Positions 25,901-33,781 of a DNA stretch of 40,612 bases are shown here, piece after piece (positions within the stretch are counted from its first letter, which is position 1; each line of letters begins with the position of its first letter). Source of the stretch: Desulfocapsa sp. (GTDB lineage: Bacteria; Desulfobacterota; Desulfobulbia; Desulfobulbales; Desulfocapsaceae); contig JAFLJS010000013.1 of assembly GCA_022712895.1 (NCBI GenBank), positions 1 to 40,612 on the forward strand, written 5' to 3'. A program made the position numbers and the translations under genes. Under the pieces are notes generated by a model. That model saw nothing but the letters and a program-made list of their open reading frames with translations. It made no database searches and had not been told where the DNA came from.

Positions 25901-28105
25901 AATGTCTACAGTTCTGCCGTGTTGCTGGCCAACGACTCTGATGCGGATGGCGATGCGATCCACATTAGCACCTTTGGTAATACTGAATATGGAACGGTGA
26001 GCCAGGATGCAAACGGCTATATCCATTACCGGGCCATTAGTGATGACTGGGTAGGAATAGATACCTTCACCTACACCATAAGCGATGGCAACGGAGGCGA
26101 GAGCCAGGCAACCGCCACAATTGATGTTAAGTTGAACACCTCACCCGATGCCTATTCCGAGATCCTTTTCACTCAGGAAGATATTATCAATATCATAGAC
26201 CAGGAAACGCTACTGGCCAACGATGCCGATGTGGATGGGGATCCCCTCTTTATCACTGCGGTTGCCAATGCGACCCACGGATCAGTGACACTTCGAGCTG
26301 ATGGAAAAATTGAATTTACTCCAGAGCTTAATTTCAATAACCGCTATCCAGGACAGGCGAGTTTCGAATATACGGTGAGTGACGGTATCAGTGATCCAGT
26401 TACTGCCGTAGCCTTTGTTGATCTTGATCCTGTCAATGATGCACCCATCCTGGTGCCGGAGAGAATCAACGGAGCCATTGAGGACAACTCTTTCTCTTTC
26501 ACCGCTGCCCAGTTGATGGTCAACGATTATGATGTGGAAATGGACTCTGCATACGAGAGTGATGCCATTACCTTCGCAGGGGTTGTTGGTGCTGCTCACG
26601 GCAGCCTTTCTTACGATTCGGGAACGGGTTTAATATATTACAATCCCAATGCGAATTTTAACGGTGTGGAAACCTTCCAATATAAGGTCACTGATTCTTT
26701 TGGCGCTGTCAGTACCGGGACGTCTGAGATTTACGTGCAGCCTGTCAATGATAATCCTGTGGCCCAGGAAGATATTGCATCTCCTGCGGAAACACTTATC
26801 TGGAATAAGTATAGTATTGCCGGGCTGGTGAGTAATGATTTTGATGTGGATGGTGACAGTCTCACCATTGTAAGCCCTTATATCTCATCAGGATCGGCAA
26901 ACGTTAAGATCGAAGGAGGGTATCTCTGGGTACAGCCGTCAGGAGGTGAACGTTATGTCGAGGTGAGTTATACCGTTTCTGATGGGCATGGGGGTACTGC
27001 TCCCAGCCGTTTGATTATGAATCAGATTGTTGAGCATAATTTTGCCCCAGTTTTTACCGGTCAGTTTGGTTTCGGTAATGGTGCTGTCTACAATGATACG
27101 TATTGTGAAATCTGGTTCGTATTTGAAACGACTGACCAGAACGGTGGCCATTCGTGGGATGCAAACGGCGATGGAGATATTGTTGGAACCTATGCTTCGC
27201 AAGTCAATGGCGGAAACGTATATGTGAAACACGGAGCTTTTAATTACGAAGGAAGCCCCAATGGATCGATGTATTTGACGGTGCTTGACCAAAAAGGAGC
27301 GACGGGCACTATTTTTGTACAAGTATCTCACTTAGGCAGGATAGATGGCTACCACACGTATAGCCCCGTAATCCTTGATCTCGACGGAGACGGCGTAGAG
27401 CTTCTTGGAATTGAAGCGGGAGTAACCTTCGACTGGAACCGTGACGGGGTTGCAGAATCCAGCGGCTGGGTAGGAGCAGATGATGGTTTTCTGGTCTACG
27501 ACTACAATCATGACAGGGCAGTTACCAGAGCGGATGAGCTAATGCTCAAAGAATACTTACCCGGTGCAACAACTGACCTTGAAGGCTTGACTGCCTTTGA
27601 TTCCAACAACGATGGAATCTTCAACAAAGAGGATGAAGCCTGGAGTGACTTTGGCGTATGGCAGGATAAAAATTCAAACGGCATCAGTGATGAGGGAGAA
27701 TTCCAAACCCTTACCGAGGCAGGGATACGAGATATTGAGCTTGAAAGTGACGGCAATGCAAGAAAAATTGCAGGAAACACAGTATTTGGTTCAACAGTAT
27801 ATCACCGGGAAGATGGCAGCAGTGCTGAGGTTGGGGATGTTGCTCTGCGGGGTGAAGACCTTGCCTTAACAGAAGTCTCTTGGAAAGAAGAAAGTAGTAC
27901 AGAGCCGGAAACAGAATTGGAGATGAGTGACGCAGAGATAAGCCGAATCGCCCAACAGCTGCAATCGGATGCCGCTGCCGGATCAAATCCCTCGGGTATC
28001 ACCGAAGATACAACAGCAGAGAGCATTGTCTTCGTAGATTCTACAGATGATGATTTTCAACAGCCTGACGATATTGAAGATGATGCTTTGGCCATTGCGG
28101 CCTGA
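19901..28105 (+). CDS. Giant T1SS-secreted protein: lipase domain, cadherin-like repeats, EF-hand-like tail, 2734 aa
   Basis: No Sec signal. Residues 1-230: class-3 lipase-like domain with GHSLGG (Ser124 nucleophile), a later NGDSDL Asp and a LTAHSS His. Residues about 280-460: four spaced segments with GDGWxIA or a variant (starts 282, 342, 398, 452). Residues about 486-542: long hydrophobic stretch with a run of eight alanines, then IPVYGWAVAVVLVIADMLIG. Residues about 960-2383: about 15 cadherin-like/tandem-95 repeats ending in NDAP-type linkers. Residues 2486-2610: SPVILDLDGDGVELL followed by DYNHDR, DSNNDG and DKNSNG calcium-loop motifs. The acidic C-terminus ends ALAIAA, as in type I secretion signals. 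I see no GGxGxD nonapeptide RTX repeats. Export genes follow directly. Probably a calcium-dependent surface or released lipase/adhesin or toxin; activity unproven. Confidence 0.9.
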   Translation: MPITIKDDLALSILSYKSTEELTRSKLWQDMSEDGWKHLGDSKRFFENYSNNKPPTNGFEAQVFRSPEGEVVIAYTGTNGINDLDDGAILAFGGRPPQQDSAKALAELVIKSEGIDTLHVTGHSLGGYLAQIVTKYLKSTSDLDIAITGGAFNVPGIGEANEQDPDFYTINGDSDLVHHLGGEHLGGSVTIDSSISLLRLLTAHSSSVLYDDMLSRYPELGAISAKEFASWDSEQQNEFVSSAFNVSQEEMRVIALQAAAQRGAELDLMSAQIGLRDAIDSGDGWDIAREGIGYISSHNNRMKVSSNDNNPDTDDGFLNKSSEAIFNGIEHAIGLGQAINEGDGWGIAGNSIDLLLDIDGYMDANGGGFLDNEGVGAGGVALNIASSGFSLAQAIEDGDGWGIASSATSLLEGINNYVDGGLGVDSEVFGGAASAIGLAANIASFDDVLESGDTLNIAYTTASTVNNAIGTYNAVTGASVAGFGSFGGIPVISWVTAGIQLAQGDVRGASVTLAAAAAAAYIPVYGWAVAVVLVIADMLIGDDPPSATANFALDENGNIILDVHGDSDMKDSVRESGSPLIAIIQNYKELGGRVTIDGTLPSLRIEAGKDPEIRYTSEYGGKVVISVGDRSRLGLDMRGALYARDRGDRVDDAVKLARDSSGNIDFTMVDAHLAAMGFSKRGMTYTYGESYAPRIGTSIGNGVYAGGGNANGPQGQHFVAKDGDIKSLPLTPDKLPSQAIGKILRSASLKHNFAGASGLLLAMGLGLDVDQACASALYGQIKTPESNTDYIKPLDAVALDAYLQSGSQADNPQQQAYAYDNDIPAVGEDGALQSILSSQLSGLNSDFNLLDDNSDIIAQDFRGTTPLPTTSHSNYPEWWNELSADVRPLPDEQYLPNYKTSSIPASNNVQINEIQLPPGFEAPPLTGGTVQGVYFSMVKDSSLRFLPTTLSRQSSDTYSSSTESYTLLSHSNAQHGTVYEDANGDLRFAADEGFAGTASFEYTLLGANGETVTRRALIVVEDLNDAPELSPDHFIINEGDSFYLDQLLNNDSDADGDSINIDHIRGLEHGTITTIGNRLLFTPDEGFTGTLNFSYMAHDGTYPQRAEASLTILDQNQGVVTTDDRFIILEDHSLLTTAAKLLANDHEYDGETIQLTNVHDAQHGQVSLDVNGNITFTPDPDYAGTEAGFSYTVTDQSGNISTAHASIEVLDLREAPQVSSNTYPAINEDETISFCPEEIAKFVSDADGDQLHLDFITNIQHGTVIVENGFFTFIPEAGFSGTASFDYQANDNHRGTVQGHLEFEVLPVNDAVVMGADSFQTQEEIPLLVTVDELLGNDTDPEGGSVSFVSVGEAEHGTVSVDADDNITFTPSLDYYGEEAGFSYTVIDDAGLESTAFVKVEVVNSNDAPTVASDTITSNEDQDITFDTATIERFLQDADGDNLTLSDISNVTGGVISEDNGIYTFSPDANYHGAASLDYSATDTNGGTVSGTLQIDILSVDDATIFGDDLLATDEEVSVSTTVAALLANDSDVEGPLSFVALGAAYHGTVGLDVNSNITFTPEADYFGPDAGFEYTVVDSDGNQASSMVQVDVAGINDTPEIIGADITTNEDQAIVFNAATIEKFVQDRDGESLTISAISNISGGVVTEDNGLYTFTPDSNYHGDATLDYTIDDGHGGTVSGQLHIDILSVNDATNFGDDTLTTDEEVAVSTTIAELMANDSDIDGALTFAGLGAAFHGTLNHAENGDIIFSPDMDYSGIDAGFEYTVEDAEGHSETTMVQVQVTAINDAPVILYNQRHINEDQEIVFSQTEMATFIHDADGDQLTFTSLSTVIGGSFSQTNGIYTFTPDADFYGSGQFNYTVSDGQGAEVSGTMTIHIAPINDLPQIASTTATMLEDGDITFDVSALMAGASDIEDGTDLRFMGISASSNGDGWVDEDGLLHFLPNDDFFGTATLSYSVADTEAGMGTGLITVTVLGENDAPLAMDDDHILAWSNNSYDNVYSSAVLLANDSDADGDAIHISTFGNTEYGTVSQDANGYIHYRAISDDWVGIDTFTYTISDGNGGESQATATIDVKLNTSPDAYSEILFTQEDIINIIDQETLLANDADVDGDPLFITAVANATHGSVTLRADGKIEFTPELNFNNRYPGQASFEYTVSDGISDPVTAVAFVDLDPVNDAPILVPERINGAIEDNSFSFTAAQLMVNDYDVEMDSAYESDAITFAGVVGAAHGSLSYDSGTGLIYYNPNANFNGVETFQYKVTDSFGAVSTGTSEIYVQPVNDNPVAQEDIASPAETLIWNKYSIAGLVSNDFDVDGDSLTIVSPYISSGSANVKIEGGYLWVQPSGGERYVEVSYTVSDGHGGTAPSRLIMNQIVEHNFAPVFTGQFGFGNGAVYNDTYCEIWFVFETTDQNGGHSWDANGDGDIVGTYASQVNGGNVYVKHGAFNYEGSPNGSMYLTVLDQKGATGTIFVQVSHLGRIDGYHTYSPVILDLDGDGVELLGIEAGVTFDWNRDGVAESSGWVGADDGFLVYDYNHDRAVTRADELMLKEYLPGATTDLEGLTAFDSNNDGIFNKEDEAWSDFGVWQDKNSNGISDEGEFQTLTEAGIRDIELESDGNARKIAGNTVFGSTVYHREDGSSAEVGDVALRGEDLALTEVSWKEESSTEPETELEMSDAEISRIAQQLQSDAAAGSNPSGITEDTTAESIVFVDSTDDDFQQPDDIEDDALAIAA
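24119..25265 (+). repeat. Tandem duplication of a two-repeat block inside the giant gene
   Basis: Two consecutive blocks of about 573 bases (24119-24690 and 24691-25265) encode nearly the same pair of cadherin-like repeats: both show TxNEDQ, then IE+F-QD-DG, NYHG, GGTVSG-L-IDILSV-DAT-FGDD, TDEEV-VSTT and DAGFEYTV in the same order. Similarity is much higher than to the other repeats, so the block was duplicated recently relative to the rest. Confidence 0.75.
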
Positions 28106-28174
28106 TAGTAACAACTCCGATCACGTACAAATTTCATCCATCACAAAGAAGCAAACTATGTAACCGTCTGAAAT

Positions 28175-28264
28175 TGTAGGAGTCCGCCCCTGCGGACGAT
28201 ATTCTTTCTACGACGACACGCTCAAACGAAGAGTCCAATCGCCCGCAGGGGCGGGGCTCCTACA
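28175..28264 (+). repeat. REP-like inverted pair between the giant gene and the ABC gene
   Basis: TGTAGGAGTCCGCCCCTGCG..GACGAT (28175-28200) and its inverted partner ending GGGGCTCCTACA (28238-28264) pair over about 26 bases with few mismatches around a 37-base centre. GC content is far above the surroundings. This is the layout of paired REP sequences; it lies in the 205-base gap inside the secretion operon and may stabilise or attenuate the mRNA. Confidence 0.75.
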
Positions 28265-28310
28265 GATCCTTGAAAGACTGGCTGAGTTTTACGGATAATC
28301 AGGAAAATTA

Positions 28311-30455
28311 ATGACAGAAAAAGTACAAAAAGCAAACGTCCAAAGCGGACTGTTCTGTGTCGCAATCGTGGCAAAACTCCATGGCAATCCAATAAGTATG
28401 GAGCAGATCAAGCATCACTTTGGGAGTGACAAATGCGACCTCCAGCTCATAGAGTTGGCGCGAATATTTCAGGGAATCGGTTTTAAAGCCAAACCCGTAA
28501 ACAAGGACCTTTCCAAAGTGAACCCCGGGCTTTTCCCTATTATAGCGAAGCTGAAGAACGGCAATTTCGTTCTGATAGGCGGAAAAGATGAACAGGAAGA
28601 AAAAGTTCTGGTACAAGAAGTCGGTGACGCCAGAGGTAGTTGGATTAAGATTGAGGAACTACAAGAAAAACTGAGTGACCAGATCCTGCTGCTGAAAAAG
28701 CAAACAACACAACAGCGAAGCGGTCAACAGTTTGGCTTGAGCTGGTTTGTAAAATCTGCACGCAAGTATTGGAGCGTGCTGCGGGACTGCCTCCTTGCAT
28801 CTTTTTTCATACAGATATTCGGTCTCCTGTCCCCCCTTATTTTTATGATCGTTATTGATAAGGTGTTAAGCAACAACAGTCTTTCCACCCTCGATGTTCT
28901 GGTTTTTGCCCTGGTGGTTGTCTCTCTTTTCGAAATTCTGCTCAACGGATTGCGAACCTATCTCATGTCGCACACAGCCAACCGCATTGATCTCATGCTC
29001 GGCGTGCAACTATTTAAACACCTGATGAGTCTGCCCTTAAGCTATTTTGAATCGAGGCAAGTCGGAGATACAATTGCCAGAATGAAAGAACTTGAAAATG
29101 TGCGCAGCTTTATTACCGGCTCCGGGCTGATGCTCTTTCTTGATCTGTTTTTTCTGATCGTCTTCCTCTTTGTCATGTACCTTTTCAGTCCTTTCCTGAC
29201 CATGCTGGTAATTGCCGCCCTTCCTTTTCTTTTTGGTGCATCTTTTCTTCTAACTCCTCTACTACGTAACAAACTTGAAGACCGCTATGCTGCTGGCTCG
29301 GACAAACAATCTTTTCTGGTTGAAACTCTCAGTGGCATGGAGACCATTAAGGCAAACGCTGCAGAACCGAAAGTACAGGAAGAGTGGGAAAAACGTCTGG
29401 CAAACCACGTGAAAATTGGCTTTTCAGGCGGGCACCTCTCCAATCTCATTAGCCAGACCACAGGGGTAATCAGTAAAATACTCTCGGTTCTGCTCCTCTG
29501 GTTTGGTGCCAAAGAAGTGCTTCATGGGAATTTGACAGTCGGTCAGTTTATTGCTTTTAATATGCTTTCATCACGAGTTATTGCCCCTATTCTGCGTCTT
29601 TCCCGAATCTGGAAAGAGCTGCAGCAGGTAAATGTGTCGGTGGCACGTATCGGCGATATCTTTAACACTGCCCCGGAACCCGGTTTTGACCCTTCCAAAG
29701 TGAGTTTGCCTGCCATCAAGGGTGATATACGTTTTGAAAATGTTACGTTCAGGTTTAATCCAGAAGGAGCAGAAGTACTGCGGGATGTCTCCTTTTCGGT
29801 AAAAGCTGGCGAGGTTATAGGAATCGTAGGAAGCACCGGCTCCGGAAAAACCACTCTGGTTAAATTGTTGCAGCGCTTATATGTTCCAGAGAAGGGGCGG
29901 ATATTTATCGACGGTATTGATATCTCTGTGGCTGACAGTTCCTGGCTGCGACGACAGATAGGCGTAGTTATTCAGGATGGAGTACTCTTTAACCGATCCA
30001 TCAGGGATAATATTGCTCTGAATGTGCCGGATCTTGAAATAGAGGAGATTATTGCTGCCGCAAAACTTGCCGGGGTACATGATCTGATCCTAGGCTTGCC
30101 TGAGGGATATGACACTCTGGCAGGAGAGAGGGGATGCCGGCTCTCTACCGGACAAAGGCAGCGAATAGCCATTTCTCGTGCTCTCGCATCAGATCCAGGG
30201 ATGCTCATTCTTGATGAAGCAACGAGTGGGCTCGATTATGAATCGGAGATGCATGTTCAGAAAAACATGCGAAAGATATGCCAGGGACGGACAGTATTTA
30301 TTATTGCCCATCGGCTAACAACCGTTCGCCATGCTGATAGAATTATCACTCTTGAACAGGGCCGAATCGTCGAAAATGATACACCACAAGCCTTACTAAA
30401 AGCCGGTGGCAGATTCGCCATGTTGCAAAGCATCCATGAGGGGCGTTATGCCTGA
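28311..30455 (+). CDS. Type I secretion ABC transporter with inactive C39-like domain (HlyB type), 714 aa
   Basis: Inner-membrane exporter that drives T1SS. Residues 1-130 are a C39-peptidase-like domain in which the catalytic Cys aligns to Ser12 and the catalytic His to Asn85, so it should bind but not cut substrate, as in HlyB. The transmembrane domain spans about 155-435. The nucleotide-binding domain has Walker A GSTGSGKTT (about 506-514), signature LSTGQRQR (T in place of the usual G), Walker B MLILDEATSGLD and H-loop IIAHRLTT. ATG 28311 with AGGA. Its last 8 bases overlap the adaptor gene. The missing protease fits a substrate with a C-terminal signal rather than a GG leader. Confidence 0.95.
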   Translation: MTEKVQKANVQSGLFCVAIVAKLHGNPISMEQIKHHFGSDKCDLQLIELARIFQGIGFKAKPVNKDLSKVNPGLFPIIAKLKNGNFVLIGGKDEQEEKVLVQEVGDARGSWIKIEELQEKLSDQILLLKKQTTQQRSGQQFGLSWFVKSARKYWSVLRDCLLASFFIQIFGLLSPLIFMIVIDKVLSNNSLSTLDVLVFALVVVSLFEILLNGLRTYLMSHTANRIDLMLGVQLFKHLMSLPLSYFESRQVGDTIARMKELENVRSFITGSGLMLFLDLFFLIVFLFVMYLFSPFLTMLVIAALPFLFGASFLLTPLLRNKLEDRYAAGSDKQSFLVETLSGMETIKANAAEPKVQEEWEKRLANHVKIGFSGGHLSNLISQTTGVISKILSVLLLWFGAKEVLHGNLTVGQFIAFNMLSSRVIAPILRLSRIWKELQQVNVSVARIGDIFNTAPEPGFDPSKVSLPAIKGDIRFENVTFRFNPEGAEVLRDVSFSVKAGEVIGIVGSTGSGKTTLVKLLQRLYVPEKGRIFIDGIDISVADSSWLRRQIGVVIQDGVLFNRSIRDNIALNVPDLEIEEIIAAAKLAGVHDLILGLPEGYDTLAGERGCRLSTGQRQRIAISRALASDPGMLILDEATSGLDYESEMHVQKNMRKICQGRTVFIIAHRLTTVRHADRIITLEQGRIVENDTPQALLKAGGRFAMLQSIHEGRYA

Positions 30456-31800
30456 TTTTATAAAAAGATATAAAGAACAGAATGCCATTCGCCGTGATTT
30501 CGAATTTATGCCAGCAACCATTGAAGTCCTGGAAAGACCTCCTGCCCCCTTCTCAAGAGTTATCGTTCTGGTTCTTGTTGCCCTTGCTATCTTTGTAATT
30601 ACCTGGGCCTTTGTAGCACAAATTGATATTGTTGCTTCCGGCACAGGAGTCGTGATTCCTAAAGGGAGAGTAAAGGTGGTTCAACCGCTGGAACCTGGTA
30701 TTGTTACAGAGATTGCAGTGAGCGATGGGCAGTTGGTTAGGAAGGGAGAATTGCTGGTAATAATGGATTCAACCGAATCCCATGCAGATCTTAAAAGTCT
30801 GGCTAGAGAGCTGACCACGACCCAATTGGCGGTATCGCGGCTGAGTGCACAACTTGCAGGAGATATCAGCCTTTTTACTACCCCTAATGAGGCTGACGAA
30901 GAAGAAATTTTACTACAACGGCGTCTCCTTAAGCAGTCTCTTTTAGCCCAGAAAGAAAAGATGGCGGCCATGAGTCACAGTGTGAACCGTGCTGAAGCAG
31001 AGTTGATATCAGTAAAAGCAAAAATAGGATGGCTCGAAGAATCATTGCCGTTGGCTGAAAAGCTTCATGAAAAGAGGCGGATAATGGCTGAGAAGGAAAT
31101 GCTTGCCAGCGGTAAATTTCTTCAGGCCCAGATGGAAATCAACGAGGTTCGAAAGAATCTTGGCACTGAAAAAAACAGAATGGCAGAGCTTGAACTCAAC
31201 CTTTCACAAAGAAACGATGAAAAACTACTGTGGCAAAGTGAGTATCAAAAAGAGTTATTAAAAGAACTCACTGATGCCCGAAAGAAGCAGGAAGCATTAG
31301 TACAGCACCTCGCCAAGGCCAGGTATAAATTTATGAACCGGGAACTACGGTCTCCCGCCGATGGAATTGTACAGCAGCTGACAATTAACACAATTGGAGG
31401 CGTTGTCACCTCTGCTCAACCACTGATGACTATTGTCCCAATTGATAGCGGGCTTGAAATAGAGGCAAAACTGCTCAACAGAGATATTGGTTTTGTCTCC
31501 ATAGGACAACATGCATCTATTAAGGTGGCAGCCTATCCTTTTACTCGCCATGGTGACCTCACAGGAAAAATTGAATGGGTTGGCAGAGATGCTGTGATGG
31601 ATGAACAATTGGGGCCGGTGTATCCCATACGAATCGCAGTGGACAGCTACCAATTACCCAATAGAATTAATGATAAACAGGGGGAAATTTTACCGGGCAT
31701 GACGGTCACAGCCGACATTAAAGTTGGAAAAAGACGCGTCATCCATTACTTTTTGGGACCAATGTTACGTTATAAAGATCAAAGTTTACGGGAGTTATAA
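30448..31800 (+). CDS. T1SS periplasmic adaptor (HlyD family), 450 aa
   Basis: Membrane fusion protein linking the ABC transporter to the outer-membrane channel. Short cytoplasmic N-terminus, one membrane span (about 36-57, VIVLVLVALAIFVITWAFVA), a split biotinyl-lipoyl domain (VVIPKGRVKVVQPLEPGIV...ELLVIMD and ELRSPADGIVQQL), a long coiled coil (about 105-300) and a C-terminal beta-barrel (DIGFVSIGQHASIKVAAYPF, PGMTVTADIKVGKR). ATG 30448 overlaps the ABC stop by 8 bases and has GAGGGG ahead, so translation is coupled. The longer frame from 30406 lies inside the ABC gene. Confidence 0.93.
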   Translation: MPDFIKRYKEQNAIRRDFEFMPATIEVLERPPAPFSRVIVLVLVALAIFVITWAFVAQIDIVASGTGVVIPKGRVKVVQPLEPGIVTEIAVSDGQLVRKGELLVIMDSTESHADLKSLARELTTTQLAVSRLSAQLAGDISLFTTPNEADEEEILLQRRLLKQSLLAQKEKMAAMSHSVNRAEAELISVKAKIGWLEESLPLAEKLHEKRRIMAEKEMLASGKFLQAQMEINEVRKNLGTEKNRMAELELNLSQRNDEKLLWQSEYQKELLKELTDARKKQEALVQHLAKARYKFMNRELRSPADGIVQQLTINTIGGVVTSAQPLMTIVPIDSGLEIEAKLLNRDIGFVSIGQHASIKVAAYPFTRHGDLTGKIEWVGRDAVMDEQLGPVYPIRIAVDSYQLPNRINDKQGEILPGMTVTADIKVGKRRVIHYFLGPMLRYKDQSLREL

Positions 31801-31802
31801 GA

Positions 31803-32348
31803 ATGAGCAAAACAAAAGACAATAAGATGAAAACCGCTGAAGCTGCAGATAACGAGGCTTTTAAAGAAGAAATCCATAAGCAATCCATGAAAATCCTTAA
31901 ACGCCTTCCGGCGTTGGGACCAGTGTTATTGCTCTATATGCAGTCATCTCACAGACGCTATCAGTTTATTGCTGATCTCGAATGGCTACTTATGCCTCCA
32001 CTCATTGCTGGGCAATGTAAACTTTTTATGAAAGAGGAGTACCCAACCTCTTTTATCAGTTGGGCATTTTTAAACAAAGAAGCAGAGGCAAGACTTTTTT
32101 CAAATGGTGGCAAGCTGCGTCCAGAAGACTGGAACTGCGGTGATCGGTTATGGATCATTGATATCGTAGCACCTTTTGGCGGAGTGGAAAATATGTTGTA
32201 CGATTTCCAGACAACCGAATTCCCCGGCAGAGTAGTACGATTGGCAGCTCCTGATCCCAAAACCGGTGGTATCACCGCCCGCAAACTCCAGCCATTAAAA
32301 GAAACAGTTGAGCAGGGTGAAGACGAATCAGGAGGAACAGTTCATTAA
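31803..32348 (+). CDS. Toxin-activating lysine acyltransferase (HlyC/RtxC family), 181 aa
   Basis: HlyC-type enzymes transfer a fatty acyl group from acyl-ACP to internal lysines of RTX toxins in the cytoplasm before export. Here the catalytic His is His50 (QSSHRRY, cf. SPLHRNW in HlyC) and Asp is Asp120 (WIIDIVAPFG, cf. FIDWIAPFG), with the same 69-70-residue spacing; SFISWAFLN, DWNCGDRLWIID and the C-terminal VRLAAPDPKTGG also fit. ATG 31803 follows the adaptor stop by 2 bases with GGAG ahead. Its presence in the export operon implies the giant protein is acylated; the acylated lysines are not identifiable here. Confidence 0.92.
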   Translation: MSKTKDNKMKTAEAADNEAFKEEIHKQSMKILKRLPALGPVLLLYMQSSHRRYQFIADLEWLLMPPLIAGQCKLFMKEEYPTSFISWAFLNKEAEARLFSNGGKLRPEDWNCGDRLWIIDIVAPFGGVENMLYDFQTTEFPGRVVRLAAPDPKTGGITARKLQPLKETVEQGEDESGGTVH

Positions 32349-32352
32349 TATT

Positions 32353-33690
32353 TTGTTAAAAAAGATTAGCATCTGCTTCACCGTTTCTATACTCCTGTTA
32401 CTCCAGGGGCAAATAACTTTCGCTCTCAATATTGCCACAGCTCTTCAAATAGCTCAGGAAAATGATGCCCGTTTCAAAAGTGAACAGATGGATGCGGAGG
32501 CGAAACGAGCCGATGGCTGGACTAAGGTTGCTGCTCTTGGGCCAAGACTTATGGCTTCCGCTAAACTTATGCGCAGCAGTTTAGATTATTCTCCAGAAAA
32601 CATTGCAGAGCTAGAGGAACGCCATCTCACATTTAATGACGATGAAATCACTATTATTTTGGAACAACCCCTGATTGACCTTGAAAAGATCTACCGAGCG
32701 CTACGAGGTAGTTGTGAAATGGATATAGCTGCAATGGAGCTTAAAAAAGCACGTGAACAGCTCATTGTAAGAGTAGTCGACCGGTATTTTGCTCAACTCT
32801 CTGCGCAAGATGAATTGAAACTTGCCAAGGCTAAATTGCGGATTCTGGAAAGTCAGCTGGAAACAGCCCAGGCAAGTCACACACTGGGGCTTGAGGATCA
32901 ATCAGCGCTATATGACATCTTGGCCCGCTACGAGACAACCAAAGCTATATCTGCCGTACAGGAGGCCAAATTGGTAGATGCTACAGAAGCTCTTGCTGAA
33001 ACCCTTGGCCAACCAGTTCAAGAGGAGTTGAACCGGATAAACGAAAACAATAGCTTATTTGAGTTACCAGGAAATGATTTCAACCACTGGCTTAAATTTG
33101 CCAAATCGCACAACATTGATTGCAATATCAGTAGATTGCACTCAGAAGCCGCACGATTGGATGGAAAAATCAGTGCTGGACGTTTTCTGCCCGCTCTCAG
33201 TTTCTTTGTGGAGTATGAACGAACCAGCCCGGATAATGATTTAAACGGATACGGCTGGAAGCGTGACCGCACAGACTATGGAGTTAAGCTTCAGATGGAA
33301 CTCCTCAGCGGCGGCCGTGACCTTGCAGATTTCGTCGCCCGCAAGAAACGTTACAAGGCAGCAAGACAACGTATCTTAATGACCCAGCGTTCCGTTATAA
33401 GGCAAACAACATCGACCTGGAACAGCCTACAAAGGATTCTCGTCTCCATCGCAGCCTATAAAAAAGCGGTGGATGCCAATAAAAAATCTCTGCAAATAAA
33501 AGAGGCAAACTTTAAAGAGGGCTTACAATCCATGCTTGATGTCCTCAACGTGCAAAGAGACTATTTTATTGTAAGCAACAGATATCAAAATGCGAGATAT
33601 GATTACGCAACAACCCTGATCCATTTCAAACAATTGGTTGGAATATTGGGTAATGTTGAGGCAGATCTACTGCTGGGTGCTAAACTGTAG
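32353..33690 (+). CDS. TolC-family T1SS outer-membrane channel, 445 aa
   Basis: Signal peptide (LLKKISICFTVSILLLLQGQ, cleavage near TFA-LNIA) followed by a TolC-like alpha-barrel/beta-barrel with two homologous halves: GLEDQSALYDILARYE with TEALAETLG in the first, LQSMLDVLNVQRDYFIVSN with RYDYATTLIHFKQLVG in the second. It forms the outer-membrane exit of the T1SS with the upstream ABC and adaptor genes. Start is uncertain: TTG 32353 begins the signal peptide, but the only good ribosome site (GGAGG 32331-32335) is 17 bases away, and is 8 bases from an in-frame ATT at 32344. Overlaps the acyltransferase end only if a longer frame is used. Followed by a terminator. Confidence 0.9.
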   Translation: MLKKISICFTVSILLLLQGQITFALNIATALQIAQENDARFKSEQMDAEAKRADGWTKVAALGPRLMASAKLMRSSLDYSPENIAELEERHLTFNDDEITIILEQPLIDLEKIYRALRGSCEMDIAAMELKKAREQLIVRVVDRYFAQLSAQDELKLAKAKLRILESQLETAQASHTLGLEDQSALYDILARYETTKAISAVQEAKLVDATEALAETLGQPVQEELNRINENNSLFELPGNDFNHWLKFAKSHNIDCNISRLHSEAARLDGKISAGRFLPALSFFVEYERTSPDNDLNGYGWKRDRTDYGVKLQMELLSGGRDLADFVARKKRYKAARQRILMTQRSVIRQTTSTWNSLQRILVSIAAYKKAVDANKKSLQIKEANFKEGLQSMLDVLNVQRDYFIVSNRYQNARYDYATTLIHFKQLVGILGNVEADLLLGAKL

Positions 33691-33739
33691 CCTCTAGCCC
33701 TCTTCCTAAAAAAAACAAATCATGACTCAAAGACAAAAA

Positions 33740-33770
33740 AAGGGTTCCAGCCAAAAAGACTGAAACCCTT
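33740..33770. terminator. Bidirectional intrinsic terminator
   Basis: AAGGGTTCCAG / CTGAAACCCTT form an 11-bp stem with one mismatch and a 9-base loop. On the minus strand it is followed by seven Ts, so it ends the tRNA-Arg transcript well; on the plus strand it is followed by ATATTTTC, so it should also stop the T1SS operon. Confidence 0.85.
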
Positions 33771-33781
33771 ATATTTTCTAC

